The notes beneath the pieces were generated by a model, which was not told the origin of the DNA, ran no database searches, and saw only the letters and a program-made list of their open reading frames with translations. From Methylacidiphilum sp. Yel (GTDB taxonomy: Bacteria; Verrucomicrobiota; Verrucomicrobiia; Methylacidiphilales; Methylacidiphilaceae): DNA of 64,000 bases. The stretch covers positions 1 through 64,000 of the forward strand of contig NZ_LXQB01000023.1 of the NCBI RefSeq assembly GCF_004421185.1. Reading direction: 5' to 3'. The first letter of the stretch is position 1, and every line of letters starts with the position of its first letter. Positions 1 to 8,820 of this stretch are shown here, piece by piece. Position numbers and translations under genes: made by a program.

Positions 1-17
1 CGACGCTCTTCCGATCT
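1..17. other. Residual Illumina sequencing adapter at contig end
   Basis: The first 17 bases (CGACGCTCTTCCGATCT) are identical to the 3' end of the standard Illumina TruSeq-type adapter. They are therefore probably a library artefact rather than genome, and the window begins at an untrimmed contig edge. Genomic sequence probably starts near base 18. Confidence 0.9.
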
Positions 18-21
18 ATAT

Positions 22-42
22 CCCCATGCCTGAAGGCAGGGG
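22..42. repeat. GC-rich hairpin, possible IS200/IS605 end
   Basis: CCCC-A-TGCCT and AGGCA-GGGG form a short stem with a two-base centre, right beside the contig edge. It resembles the hairpins at 28421-28440 and 51667-51686, which sit at ends of IS200/IS605-type remnants. A repeated element here would explain why the assembly broke at this point. The resemblance is structural only, so the call is tentative. Confidence 0.35.
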
Positions 43-92
43 CATTACGGCGATGGATGGTAAGTATTTTTGAGAAGTAATAAAAAATGCTT

Positions 93-716
93 TTAAAAAG
101 TCGCAGCAGCATTCTTTGCCTCAATCATTGCCTTTTCCAAAAGCACTTCGCTCTTTTCAAAAAGAGTGCCTTCAATAATTATTTGATGAATATCTGTAAT
201 TCCAATAAATCCCAGGATTAATTTCATATAAGGAAGCTGAAAATCGTATTTTTGAAATTCTGTTCCTTCTGGATACTTCCCACCTCTAGAACATATCAAG
301 CAGGCCTTTTTCCCAACTACCAACCCTTTGTAGCCCTCTTGCGGAGAATAAGAAAAAGTATAAGTGGGCTGCACAAGAATATCTATATAATGCTTAAGTT
401 GGTAGGGAATAGCAAAATTCCACATAGGAAAAGAAAACACATATTTGTCGAAGGCAATAAAGTGAGCAATAATTTCTTCGACTTCACTCCATGCTTTTTT
501 TTGTTCAGGAGTATGTTCCAAGCCATGAAAAATGGCATACTTGCTTTGAAGAATATAACCATCAAAAGAAGGAAGGGAGGTGGTCCAAAGATCCAACCTT
601 TCTATGGAGTCTGTTGGGTGATTTGCCTTGTAATCCTCAAGAAATACTTTTGCTGTCGCTATAGAAAGAGATCTATCTTTTCGAGGCGAAGCCTCAATAT
701 AAAGAATCTTAGCCAT
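93..716 (-). CDS. azoR: FMN-dependent NADH-azoreductase
   Basis: A 207-residue flavodoxin-fold quinone/azo reductase of the AzoR (AcpD) family, expected to be a cytosolic FMN homodimer that reduces quinones and azo compounds with NADH in two-electron steps. The N-terminus has the beta strand and phosphate loop of the family (ILYIEASPRKDRSLS), and residues about 97-101 (FPMWNF) are the usual FMN-contact segment. The length is normal for the family. It stands alone, downstream of a short secreted protein on the same strand. The likely physiological role is quinone detoxification, inferred from the family. Confidence 0.9.
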   Translation of the reverse strand: MAKILYIEASPRKDRSLSIATAKVFLEDYKANHPTDSIERLDLWTTSLPSFDGYILQSKYAIFHGLEHTPEQKKAWSEVEEIIAHFIAFDKYVFSFPMWNFAIPYQLKHYIDILVQPTYTFSYSPQEGYKGLVVGKKACLICSRGGKYPEGTEFQKYDFQLPYMKLILGFIGITDIHQIIIEGTLFEKSEVLLEKAMIEAKNAAATF

Positions 717-741
717 TTTGTTTCTTTCCTTCCTACTTTTG

Positions 742-1062
742 TTATCGGGTGGTATTAGGTATTGTGTTATTTCTATGTGGAAAAGGCCGAGAAAGGTGTT
801 TTGAAGATCGTTTTAGGTTCCTTACTGGAGGGTTTTTTTCAGGTGTGGGCAAAAATACGCGAACATAAGGCTTTTGGGCAGTGTAATATAGATTGGTTGC
901 CACCACACAATAGGAATACCCATAGGGATCAGATGGACCATAAGGAAAAGTGGGATATTTCGCATCGAAATGCTTACCCATCAAAGGCAAAGCAATAAGT
1001 TTTTCGACTACACATAGTCGAAGGCATAGTCCAGCAACTAAGAGAAGAAAGAATTTTTTCAT
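742..1062 (-). CDS. Small secreted protein of unknown function
   Basis: A 106-residue protein not recognised as a known family. It starts with MKK and a hydrophobic stretch (about residues 4-25), a plausible signal peptide although it contains charged residues. The remainder is rich in Pro, Tyr and Arg. It begins 6 bases after the stop of the outer-membrane protein gene at 1069-2058, so the two are probably co-transcribed. It may be a cell-envelope partner of that barrel, but function cannot be assigned. A chance ORF is possible, though the spacing and leader argue for a gene. Confidence 0.5.
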   Translation of the reverse strand: MKKFFLLLVAGLCLRLCVVEKLIALPLMGKHFDAKYPTFPYGPSDPYGYSYCVVATNLYYTAQKPYVRVFLPTPEKNPPVRNLKRSSKHLSRPFPHRNNTIPNTTR

Positions 1063-1068
1063 AAAAAC

Positions 1069-2058
1069 TTAAAATTTATATCTTAAGCCTCCAAGCACCA
1101 AATTGGCTTCGAATTGATCAAAATGCGTATTGATTGTAGTACCAGAACCAAACACGGTAGAATTTCCAGCGTAGGAAAAGTTTGAACCTCCTATCCAAAC
1201 GAACCGATATTCAACAATAAAACTTAACCGATCCGTAATCCATCTTTCAACCCCAGCAATACCCTGGATTGCTGCAGCTCCTGATGAAGTATCTATGCCT
1301 CTTCCAAAAAGATTTTTCCCTGCAAAATTCCCTCTGGATCCTATCCCTGAAATAGAGGACTCCCACATATAAGCTCCCCCAATGCCTACTCCAAAATTGA
1401 TGATGAGAATAGGCGTATAGACTTTGAGAATACCATCGACAAAAAATAGTCCAGAGTTAAAATTGTCTTTAAAGGCAATGTTGCCAGCCACTGGATTCAA
1501 CTGGGTAGCCGCAGCGGTCACACCCATATAATAGCCGTCAAACTGAACGGATGGGCTCCAATAGAAGCTACCGCTCGTTCCCATAGCTTCCTTGGGAAAT
1601 TCATAACCGAATTCAATCCCTCCAACCCCATTGACTATTCCTCCTCGTGGATTAAAGGTAGCCAGACCAACAGGAGAGGGATACAAGGAATATCCATAAT
1701 TTCCTGGTGCAGAAAAAGCGCCACCGCCAAAAACTCCAGCATATAAGCCAGTCTTCAAAGAAAAAGGGGCTTGTTGTTGAAGAGCCTTTTCATCTTTCAG
1801 ATTCTTTGCCAAATTATTTTTCTCTTTAGGGAAACCATTTTCGCTGATCGGATCATTTGCAGTAATGGAACTATCCCCCTCGATAGATTGATTTTTAGGA
1901 TAGTTTGTCGGGCCAGCATTCCAATCTGGTTTTTCTTCAGTATATTCATCTCCGCTTTCCGCTTTCAAAGGCGAAGCCCAAATTACTAACCCCACCAGCA
2001 GAATCCATAAGTTAATTTGAAGGCATAAAGCCTTCCCTCGTAAGAGTGTCATTGGCAT
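1069..2058 (-). CDS. Outer-membrane beta-barrel family protein
   Basis: A 329-residue protein with a signal peptide (about residues 10-33, ending near PLKAES). A polar, disordered segment follows to about residue 95. The rest consists of alternating Gly- and aromatic-rich strands typical of an eight-strand-type outer-membrane barrel. The last residues (GGLRYKF) end in phenylalanine, the usual BAM-recognition C-terminus. No specific porin family is recognised. It is the first gene of a probable two-gene unit with the small secreted protein downstream. Confidence 0.7.
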   Translation of the reverse strand: MPMTLLRGKALCLQINLWILLVGLVIWASPLKAESGDEYTEEKPDWNAGPTNYPKNQSIEGDSSITANDPISENGFPKEKNNLAKNLKDEKALQQQAPFSLKTGLYAGVFGGGAFSAPGNYGYSLYPSPVGLATFNPRGGIVNGVGGIEFGYEFPKEAMGTSGSFYWSPSVQFDGYYMGVTAAATQLNPVAGNIAFKDNFNSGLFFVDGILKVYTPILIINFGVGIGGAYMWESSISGIGSRGNFAGKNLFGRGIDTSSGAAAIQGIAGVERWITDRLSFIVEYRFVWIGGSNFSYAGNSTVFGSGTTINTHFDQFEANLVLGGLRYKF

Positions 2059-2190
2059 CCAACGTTAAACAATTAATGGCTCTGAATCTTTTGCTAGCAT
2101 CATTGTATAGAAGCTGTCAATGGTTTTCTAAAATTATTTGTCTTTCTCCTGAACTAGTGAGTACTGAAAAAATCACCAAAGGAAATACAT

Positions 2191-2223
2191 AAAAAAACCA
2201 GCAGAAAGCTTTCTGCTGGTTTT
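2191..2223 (-). terminator. Intrinsic terminator of the hsp20 gene
   Basis: AAACCAGCAGAAAG and CTTTCTGCTGGTTT form a perfect 14-bp stem followed on the minus strand by a run of T (positions 2197 to 2191). It lies 22 bases after the hsp20 stop. This is a textbook rho-independent terminator; because it is palindromic it could also act weakly in the other direction. Confidence 0.85.
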
Positions 2224-2243
2224 TAGAATAGCAAACAAACTTT

Positions 2244-2732
2244 TTAACTCACCTTCACTTCAACAGTCTTTGGCTGTGCTTTCTCACCTTTGGGCATATG
2301 GAGATAAAGCACCCCATCTTTGAACTCAGCAGATATTTTGTCTTCTTCGACACCCTCAGGCAACTCGAAACTCCTACTAAAAGCTCCATAAGCCCTTTCT
2401 ACTCTAATGTATCTTTTCTTCTTATCCTTTTCTTCTTTCTCTATCTTTCTTTCTCCAGACACAGTTAAAATATTGTTTTGAATCGATACCTTAACTTCTT
2501 CTTTTTTGACTCCAGGAAGGTCCATTTTTACCAAAAACTCCTTATCATCTTCTGTAATATCTGTATAAGGACGCCATTCGCTCAGCTCAAACGGTTCGAT
2601 TTCTTCTGAAGATAACAATTCAAGAGGTCGTTCAAAAAGAGAAGCCATCTTCCGCCTCATTTCTTCTAATTCCTTAAACGGATCCCAAATAGAAGGTTGA
2701 AACAAACTTCTTTTGGTCAGTAGATCAGCCAT
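2244..2732 (-). CDS. Small heat-shock protein, Hsp20/alpha-crystallin family
   Basis: An ATP-independent holdase of 162 residues. The alpha-crystallin domain (about residues 50-150) carries the expected strands (VKMDLPGVKKEEVKVSI, LTVSGERK), the A-x-x-x-n-G-V-L motif appears as AEFKDGVLYLHMPK, and a short C-terminal tail follows. The start at 2732 is chosen because GGAGGT lies just upstream of ATG (MADLL); an in-frame start 18 codons earlier would place that Shine-Dalgarno inside the gene. It is monocistronic with a strong terminator. The long AT-rich upstream region probably holds its promoter, but no CIRCE or ROSE-type element is obvious. Confidence 0.93.
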   Translation of the reverse strand: MADLLTKRSLFQPSIWDPFKELEEMRRKMASLFERPLELLSSEEIEPFELSEWRPYTDITEDDKEFLVKMDLPGVKKEEVKVSIQNNILTVSGERKIEKEEKDKKKRYIRVERAYGAFSRSFELPEGVEEDKISAEFKDGVLYLHMPKGEKAQPKTVEVKVS

Positions 2733-2902
2733 AACACCTCCTTTTTTAAATTTTTTTTTAATTTGGAGAATGACCTTAATTAACAAGTATTGATTTTTAA
2801 TTTTTTGTCAAGCCATTCACAATGAAGAATTAATTAAAATATTTTATATATTATGCTTGAAAAAATTCTTAAGCGGAGGAAAACTTATTCCCATTCTTTT
2901 TA

Positions 2903-3598
2903 ATGACTGTTCTATTGGATTTTCTTTTCCATTGGGATCATTATTTACAAGTAATAGTCTTAACCCATAAAGAGTGGATCTATCCCTTGCTCTTTCTCAT
3001 TATTTTTTGTGAAACGGGCTTAGTGTTAACGCCCTTTTTACCAGGAGACTCCTTAGTTTTTACTCTTGGAATTTTTGCTGCCAAAGGCTGGCTCAATCTC
3101 TACAGTTTGTTTTTTTTGTTGACACTAGCAGCGATTGGAGGAGACAGTCTCAATTATCTTTTAGGTAACAAATTTGGAAAATTATTTTATGCTTACTCAG
3201 AATCCTTTTTCATAAAAAAGGAACATATTCTTAAAAAAACCGAAGACTTTTTTAGTAAATATGGAGCCAAAGCGATTTTTTTATCTCGTTTTGTCCCCAT
3301 CCTTCGAACTTTTACTCCATTTATTGCGGGTATAGGGTCTATGGCTTACAGCCGTTTTCTTTTCTTTAATGTTTTTGGTGGACTCTGCTGGATTGGACTC
3401 TTTCTTGGAACTGGTTATTTCCTAGGCAATCAACCTCTAATTAAAAATCACTTTAAAACCTTTATCTACTTCATTATCTTTTTTTCCCTTTTCCCCTTAA
3501 TCATCGAGAGGATAAAATCCAAGCTTACTACTAAAACTAATCTGGCAGTTGAAAATTTCAGTAAGAAAAGAAAAGCAGATAATATGAAAATGGAATGA
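2903..3598 (+). CDS. DedA family integral membrane protein
   Basis: A 231-residue inner-membrane protein of the DedA/SNARE-associated (VTT) family, whose members act in membrane-lipid flipping and pH or proton-motive-force homeostasis. The signature segments are present: FCETGLVLTPFLPGDSLVF near residue 36, a GDSLNYLLGNKFG segment, and FLSRFVPILRTFTPFIAG near residue 124. Four to five hydrophobic helices can be seen, and the C-terminal tail is Lys-rich and cytosolic. GCGGAGGA lies about 22 bases upstream, further than usual from the ATG, so initiation may be weak or the true start slightly different. Confidence 0.9.
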   Translation: MTVLLDFLFHWDHYLQVIVLTHKEWIYPLLFLIIFCETGLVLTPFLPGDSLVFTLGIFAAKGWLNLYSLFFLLTLAAIGGDSLNYLLGNKFGKLFYAYSESFFIKKEHILKKTEDFFSKYGAKAIFLSRFVPILRTFTPFIAGIGSMAYSRFLFFNVFGGLCWIGLFLGTGYFLGNQPLIKNHFKTFIYFIIFFSLFPLIIERIKSKLTTKTNLAVENFSKKRKADNMKME

Positions 3599-3661
3599 CG
3601 AAAATGGTATGAAAAAGAAAAGAGAAAGCAATCTTTTAACTTTATAACCAAAGAAAAACTT

Positions 3662-4726
3662 ATGAAAAAAGAATCCTTTGATTTTCTCTGTGCCCTTTTA
3701 AAAAGTCCCAGTCCATCCGGTTGGGAAAACCCAGCTCAACAAATATGGATTGACTATGTAAAGGGTTTTGCCCATCGATTGGATAAAGATTTCTATGGGA
3801 ATGCTGTGGCCTATTTAAATCCAGAAGGCAACCCCAAGATTCTAGTTAATGGGCACATTGATGAAATTGCCTTTCAAATCCAATATATCGATGACTCCGG
3901 GTTTCTCTACTTTGCTCCAGTAGGAGGGCCAGATCCAAAACTTGCCAAAGGAAGAAAAGTAAACATTTACCATGAGGGCAACCCTGTCCCTGGGGTAATC
4001 GGAACGCTTGCCATTCATCTGCAAGAAAAAGAAACACAAGAAAAACCTCCCAAATGGAGTGAACTTTTTGTTGATATTGGAGCATCCAGCAAAGAAGAAG
4101 CACTACAGCATGTACAGATAGGAGATTTGGCCCTTTACGATAGCAGTTTTTTCCCTATTCTCAACGATATTTGGATAGCAAGAGGATGTGACGACAAAGT
4201 CGGAGCTTTTGCTGCCGCAGAAGTCTTGAGGCTCTGTTACGAAGAGAAAGTCTCTGGTCCTTGTATTGTAGCAGCTTCGACAATACAAGAAGAAAATGGA
4301 CTCTACGGGGCAAGTATGATCGGTTATTCAATCCATCCCGATATTGCCATTGTCTTTGATGTTGGCCATGCCACTGATATTCCGATTGTCGACAAAAAGA
4401 AATTCGGCGATATTCGACTCGGAAAAGGACCCATATTAAGCCATGGAAGCATCAATCATCCAGGAGTAGTTAAGACTTTAGATAAACTGGCCCATCGATT
4501 GGGTATAACTCATCAGCATAGTATCGATCCTAGACGCTCAGGAACGGATGCGGACGCTTTATTTATTCAAAAAGGAGGCATTCCTAGCTGTGTTATCGGA
4601 ATTCCTAATAGATATATGCATAGCCCCATAGAAGCTTTTCATTTAAAGGATTTGGAAATGGCTGCTTTTTGGGTTTCTTGTTTCTGCAAAGAAATTAAAA
4701 GCAAGGATGATATCCTGTATATTTAA
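3662..4726 (+). CDS. M42 family metallopeptidase (aminopeptidase)
   Basis: A 354-residue M42 (FrvX/PepA-like) di-metal aminopeptidase, expected to be a cytosolic large oligomer trimming peptides. The metal-binding signatures are in order: GHIDEIAF (first His and catalytic Asp region, about residue 62), ARGCDDKVGAFAA (bridging Asp), TIQEENGLYGA (catalytic Glu pair), IVFDVGHATD, and a late His in PNRYMHSPIEAFH. The length is standard. It follows dedA by 63 bases on the same strand. Some M42 proteins were first called endoglucanases; peptidase activity is the better-supported prediction. Confidence 0.92.
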   Translation: MKKESFDFLCALLKSPSPSGWENPAQQIWIDYVKGFAHRLDKDFYGNAVAYLNPEGNPKILVNGHIDEIAFQIQYIDDSGFLYFAPVGGPDPKLAKGRKVNIYHEGNPVPGVIGTLAIHLQEKETQEKPPKWSELFVDIGASSKEEALQHVQIGDLALYDSSFFPILNDIWIARGCDDKVGAFAAAEVLRLCYEEKVSGPCIVAASTIQEENGLYGASMIGYSIHPDIAIVFDVGHATDIPIVDKKKFGDIRLGKGPILSHGSINHPGVVKTLDKLAHRLGITHQHSIDPRRSGTDADALFIQKGGIPSCVIGIPNRYMHSPIEAFHLKDLEMAAFWVSCFCKEIKSKDDILYI

Positions 4727-4769
4727 ATCTATACGAAAACTTCTTTTAACGGATCGTTTTAAAAAATTT

Positions 4770-4805
4770 AAGACAAAAATCTTTTTCCCAAAAATTTTTT
4801 GTCTT
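4770..4805 (+). terminator. Possible AT-rich terminator hairpin after the M42 gene
   Basis: AAGACAAAA and TTTTGTCTT form a 9-bp inverted repeat 44 bases after the M42 stop. The stem is AT-rich and not followed by a clear T run, so termination is only a possibility. The rest of 4727-4993 is AT-rich and shows no gene. Confidence 0.3.
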
Positions 4806-4993
4806 TATCTCTTAAAAAAATAGGGAATATTTATTAAAAAAGATTGTTTCATTATAAAATCCAGCTAGCAAAGGAAACAATCACAGCTGAATGTGGACTG
4901 ATTAGAGAGACTTTAAGTTGTCTCTTCAAACTATTGAGTGGGTGAATATTTAACTACAACAGCTAACATTGTAGTTCTTTGGCTCAGATAGTT

Positions 4994-5377
4994 ATGAAAG
5001 CATCCAAACTTCTCCATACTCGCTTGAGGGTAAACAATATCGAAGAGTCAATCAAGTTTTTTACTACAATACTGGGAATGGAAGTAGTCAGAAAGACGCA
5101 ATCTCCTAGGGGATCTACTTTAGTCTTTTTAAAACTTCCCGGAAGTGACGAAGAGATCGAACTGTGTTATTATCCTGGGAGTGGAAAAGTCTATGTTCCC
5201 CCAGATTTGATGCATCTAGCATTTGAGGTTAAAAATCTAGAACAATTTAGAGAACATTGTTCAAAATTAGGATACCAGTTTTCCGATGGTCCAACTGTTA
5301 CCTCCAATGGTACAAAATTTGCGTTTATTGACCATCCAGATGGTTATGAAATAGAGCTGATTGAACGAAATCAATAA
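4994..5377 (+). CDS. gloA: Glyoxalase I-like VOC protein (lactoylglutathione lyase)
   Basis: A 127-residue vicinal-oxygen-chelate protein closely resembling bacterial glyoxalase I, which isomerises the methylglyoxal-thiol hemithioacetal. The four expected metal ligands are visible: His in LLHTRLRV, Glu in EEIELCYY, His in LMHLAFEV and Glu in GYEIELIE, in paired beta-alpha-beta modules with DHPDGYEIELIE closing the second. ATG at 4994 is preferred; an in-frame TTG at 4979 would add five residues. It lies 21 bases before the epimerase gene, so the two are probably co-transcribed. Whether the thiol is glutathione or another compound cannot be told from sequence. Confidence 0.8.
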   Translation: MKASKLLHTRLRVNNIEESIKFFTTILGMEVVRKTQSPRGSTLVFLKLPGSDEEIELCYYPGSGKVYVPPDLMHLAFEVKNLEQFREHCSKLGYQFSDGPTVTSNGTKFAFIDHPDGYEIELIERNQ

Positions 5378-5398
5378 CAAAACTTAAGTAAAAAAAAT

Positions 5399-6076
5399 AT
5401 GCTGCAACCAATTCGTCTCTCAATCAATATCGGAATAAATCCTTTCCAACTACCCAAAGAAATACAAAAAGCCGAAATCATGAGATGTGATTCGATTCAT
5501 GTGGATGTCATGGATGGTCATTTTGTCCCTAATCTTTCCATAGGTCCAGATTTTATTGCCGCTTTGCGGTCAATGACAGATTTGCCAATAGAAGTTCATC
5601 TCCTTATTCAACAACCGGATCGTTTTGCAAGAGATTTTATTGAAGCTGGTGCTGATCTCCTCATTGTTCACCTGGAGTCTCACCATGATATACAAAAAAC
5701 GATTAATTTAATTCGAGGTCTTGGTTGCCGTTGTGGTCTAGCACTCAATCCACTGACTCTTTTTGAAAAGAGCATCAAGTATCTCCCTCAGCTCCAAACC
5801 ATTCTCTTTCTTATAAGTAATTTTCCTCCTAAAATTCACCCATTTCAGCCAGAGAAGCTTTCTAAAATAAGAAAAGCCAAGGAATATCGCGAAAAGAACA
5901 ATCTCAATTTTGAAATACAAGTAGAAGGTGGATTATCCGCTCAAACTATTCCTTCAACAGTGATTGCAGGAGCCAATACCCTTATCTTAGAAAGCTCTTT
6001 TTTTACCGAAGAGCTTTCAGTTCAAACCCTCTCTGAGATTCTCAAAGGCATTGACGAAGCCTCCGCCAGCGGATGA
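5399..6076 (+). CDS. Divergent ribulose-phosphate 3-epimerase-like protein
   Basis: A 225-residue TIM-barrel protein of the Rpe family, which interconverts ribulose-5-phosphate and xylulose-5-phosphate. The first half is canonical: HVDVMDGHFVPNLSIGP carries the catalytic Asp and metal-binding His, and VHLLI is intact. The second half has drifted. The usual MTVNPGFGGQ loop is replaced by LISNFPPKIHPFQ, and the second catalytic Asp motif VDGG reads VEGG. It may be a paralogue with another sugar-phosphate substrate, or reduced in activity. It follows the glyoxalase gene by 21 bases. I give no gene symbol because the housekeeping rpe is probably elsewhere. Confidence 0.75.
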   Translation: MLQPIRLSINIGINPFQLPKEIQKAEIMRCDSIHVDVMDGHFVPNLSIGPDFIAALRSMTDLPIEVHLLIQQPDRFARDFIEAGADLLIVHLESHHDIQKTINLIRGLGCRCGLALNPLTLFEKSIKYLPQLQTILFLISNFPPKIHPFQPEKLSKIRKAKEYREKNNLNFEIQVEGGLSAQTIPSTVIAGANTLILESSFFTEELSVQTLSEILKGIDEASASG

Positions 6077-6111
6077 TATTTTTTCTATTCCGCATGACGT
6101 AATTGGTAGAT

Positions 6112-7632
6112 TCAAATTTGGATACAAACTGATTTTGTCTCTAGATAATTTTCAAGCACTGCATGCCCCATCTCTCTACCCCATCCAGATTGTTTATAAC
6201 CACCAAATGGTAAAGCGGCATCAAACACATTATAACAGTTGATCCATACCGTACCCGCCTTCAGTTTGGAGGCAAGCCGATGGGCTTTTGAAATATCTTT
6301 TGTCCATATGCCAGCAGCCAAGCCATAGATTGTCTGATTAGCGACTGGAGCTATCTCCTCGATACCTTCAAAAGGCATAGCACAGACCACAGGCCCGAAT
6401 ATCTCTTCATTGACAACTTTCATATTAGAATGCACACCAGTAAAGATCGTCGGCTGAATAAAATATCCCCGCTGCCCGTATCGATTGCCTCCAGTGACCA
6501 CTCTGCCTCCTTCACTAATCCCGGACCGAATATAAAAGGAAACTCTATCGAATTGTTCTTGTGAGACAAGCGGCCCCATCTGAGTGTTCGGATCCAATCC
6601 GGGACCTAGGCGGATTTTCTTTGCCTCCTCGCTCACTCCTTCGACCACCTTATCAAACACTTTTTTCTCTACATACAGTCTGCTTCCTGCACAACAGCAC
6701 TGTCCATGATTGAAAAAGATAGCGGATGCCGCTCCAGGGATAGCAGTAGATAAATCCGCATCAGAAAAAACAATGTTAGGGGATTTCCCACCTAGCTCTA
6801 AGCTAACCTTTTTTAAATTGGAAGCTGCTGCCTTCACAATGATTTTACCCACTTCTGTAGAACCGGTAAAAGCAACTTTGTCGATGTCCATATGACTAGC
6901 TATAGCCGCTCCTGCCGTTTCCCCATAACCGGGCAAAATATTGACGACACCATCAGGGAAACCTGCCTGTTGAATTAGTTCTCCTAACCACAAAGCAGAT
7001 AAAGGAGTCTGTTCAGCTGGTTTCAGGACAATTGTACACCCAGTAGCAAGTGCTGGCCCCAATTTCCAGGCAGCCATTAATAAGGGAAAGTTCCATGGAA
7101 TAATCTGGCCAACTACCCCAATAGGCTCTCTTACTGTATAAGAAACAAATGTTTCTGGCTTAGCCAACGAAAAGGGGATGGTGTTACCTTCTATCTTTGT
7201 AGCCCATCCAGCCATATATCGGAATAGATCTATAGATAATGGGAGATCGGCAACTTTAGCAACAGCCATTGGTTTTCCGTTGTCGAGAGATTCAATTTGG
7301 GCTAATTCTTCAAGATTTTCTTCGATCAGATCTGCCAGCTTCCATATCAATTTCCCTCGGTCCGAAGGGGTCATCTTAGCCCACGGTCCCTTTTCAAAAG
7401 CCTCTCTAGCAGCCTTCACTGCCTTGTCCACATCTTCCTTATCAGCTTCGGCCACTTCTGCCAAGATTTCTCCGGTTGCCGGATCGTAGGTCGGGAAAGT
7501 TTTGCCCGAAACCGCATCCACCCATTTACCCCCAATAAAAAGCTTTTTGGACATCTTCAAAAAATTCTGAACCTTTGGTAAAAGAGTATATAAAGCCGAT
7601 GGTGATTTTTCAGAAAAAGTCTCAGTTAACAT
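6112..7632 (-). CDS. NAD(P)-dependent aldehyde dehydrogenase
   Basis: A 506-residue ALDH-superfamily enzyme that oxidises an aldehyde to the carboxylate in the cytosol. It resembles the ALDH1/2 and betaine-aldehyde dehydrogenase group: the NAD-binding segment contains PWNFPLLMAAWKLGPAL and FTGSTEVGK, the general base Glu is in LELGGKSPNIV, and the nucleophile lies in NHGQCCCAGSR. The start at 7632 is set by AAGGAGGT placed 5-6 bases before ATG; the longer reading frame upstream has no such site. The substrate cannot be deduced. It is monocistronic and convergent with the epimerase gene. Confidence 0.92.
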   Translation of the reverse strand: MLTETFSEKSPSALYTLLPKVQNFLKMSKKLFIGGKWVDAVSGKTFPTYDPATGEILAEVAEADKEDVDKAVKAAREAFEKGPWAKMTPSDRGKLIWKLADLIEENLEELAQIESLDNGKPMAVAKVADLPLSIDLFRYMAGWATKIEGNTIPFSLAKPETFVSYTVREPIGVVGQIIPWNFPLLMAAWKLGPALATGCTIVLKPAEQTPLSALWLGELIQQAGFPDGVVNILPGYGETAGAAIASHMDIDKVAFTGSTEVGKIIVKAAASNLKKVSLELGGKSPNIVFSDADLSTAIPGAASAIFFNHGQCCCAGSRLYVEKKVFDKVVEGVSEEAKKIRLGPGLDPNTQMGPLVSQEQFDRVSFYIRSGISEGGRVVTGGNRYGQRGYFIQPTIFTGVHSNMKVVNEEIFGPVVCAMPFEGIEEIAPVANQTIYGLAAGIWTKDISKAHRLASKLKAGTVWINCYNVFDAALPFGGYKQSGWGREMGHAVLENYLETKSVCIQI

Positions 7633-7770
7633 AAATACCTCCTTAAAGGAGATTTGAACATTTTTTTTTGCATCCGTAAAATAAAAAAATTTTATCGTTA
7701 AAATCCTTGAGCCAATCAAAAATTTCTGATAATTGCAACCAGTTTCATTTTATTAACAATAAGCCAAGAA

Positions 7771-8778
7771 TTGAAAAATTTTCTTTCACATCTTGTGGAT
7801 GGAATTTCCATTTTCTTTTTTAACTTACTTCAGAAGCCCTATAAACTTCCCCCTAATTTTCCATCTCAACTTTGCTCTTACATTGAGAGTTGGAGGAAAG
7901 CTTCTTTTAAAGAATACTATTATCCTGACGCTCGATACGAAAATAAAATCACTACTTATATCGCTAACGCTATTGATCGACAGAATCAACTGACTTTTCC
8001 AAGCTTCATCCGAAGCCCTCACTCTTTCTCCAATTATGCTACTTTCGAACTTTACCCTTCCAAAAGAGGGTGGCATCAGGCTCCTACAATGATCTTGCTT
8101 CATGGCCTCTTGTCCCTTTCTTTAAAGGGCTATATAAAATGGGTCCGCTGGCTTAACAACAAAGGATGGAATGCCGTCATTATGCATCTGCCCTATCATT
8201 TTCAGAGAAAACCTGACTCCTTCAGTTTGTTTAGTCCTTCCTGCGTTCAACCAAATATTGTTCATACCATGGAGACCTTAAGACAATCAGTTATAGATCT
8301 CTATATCTTTACAAAAGGCCTTCGTTTAATGGGATCTCCTCTGATTGGCGCCTGGGGAATCAGTTATGGAGGGTGGATAATTACCCAAGTTGCCTGTCTT
8401 GAAAAGACATTTCACAAACTGATATTGGTTGAACCCCTGCTTAATATTCAGCATGTCATATGGAGCTCGCCAATTGGAAAAGAGATCAGAAGAAAATTAA
8501 AACGTCTTGGCATTTCGCATTCAGAAACCGAACCACATCTCCGGCTTGCTTGTCCAAGTTTTTCTATGCCTAAAGTCAGAGGAGATAATATACTCATTGT
8601 AGGGGGTCAATTCGATCCAATCAGTCCCCCTTGGATACTCAAAAAGATTCAGGAAAAATGGGAGGCAAAACATCTTTATATTTTACCCGTAGGTCATCTC
8701 AATTATACCTTAACTCCAGAAAGTTTTAAGCTTGCATCAAAATGTTGGAAAGATGATTTTTCCATTGACGATCATTGA
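7771..8778 (+). CDS. Alpha/beta hydrolase
   Basis: A 335-residue alpha/beta-hydrolase-fold protein. An LLHGLLS segment near residue 110 supplies the oxyanion hole, the nucleophile elbow is GISYGG (Ser near residue 196), the acid is probably Asp in GGQFDPISPP, and the His is in PVGHLNYTL. The reading frame opens with TTG at 7771 with no clear Shine-Dalgarno, so the start is uncertain. The first 80 residues are not typical of well-known families. It could be an esterase or lipase-like enzyme; the substrate is unknown. It runs towards the FIST gene 42 bases downstream. Confidence 0.75.
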   Translation: MKNFLSHLVDGISIFFFNLLQKPYKLPPNFPSQLCSYIESWRKASFKEYYYPDARYENKITTYIANAIDRQNQLTFPSFIRSPHSFSNYATFELYPSKRGWHQAPTMILLHGLLSLSLKGYIKWVRWLNNKGWNAVIMHLPYHFQRKPDSFSLFSPSCVQPNIVHTMETLRQSVIDLYIFTKGLRLMGSPLIGAWGISYGGWIITQVACLEKTFHKLILVEPLLNIQHVIWSSPIGKEIRRKLKRLGISHSETEPHLRLACPSFSMPKVRGDNILIVGGQFDPISPPWILKKIQEKWEAKHLYILPVGHLNYTLTPESFKLASKCWKDDFSIDDH

Positions 8779-8820
8779 CAAGAGACTAGAAAAGCTAATG
8801 ATACATTAGAGAGAGTGCCA

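Noticed and set aside
252-758. 168-residue open frame on the plus strand
   Set aside because: It is antisense to the well-supported azoreductase gene and has no family resemblance.
6112-7719. Longer aldehyde dehydrogenase start at 7719
   Set aside because: The extra 29 codons are AT-rich and include the AAGGAGGT Shine-Dalgarno that serves the ATG at 7632.
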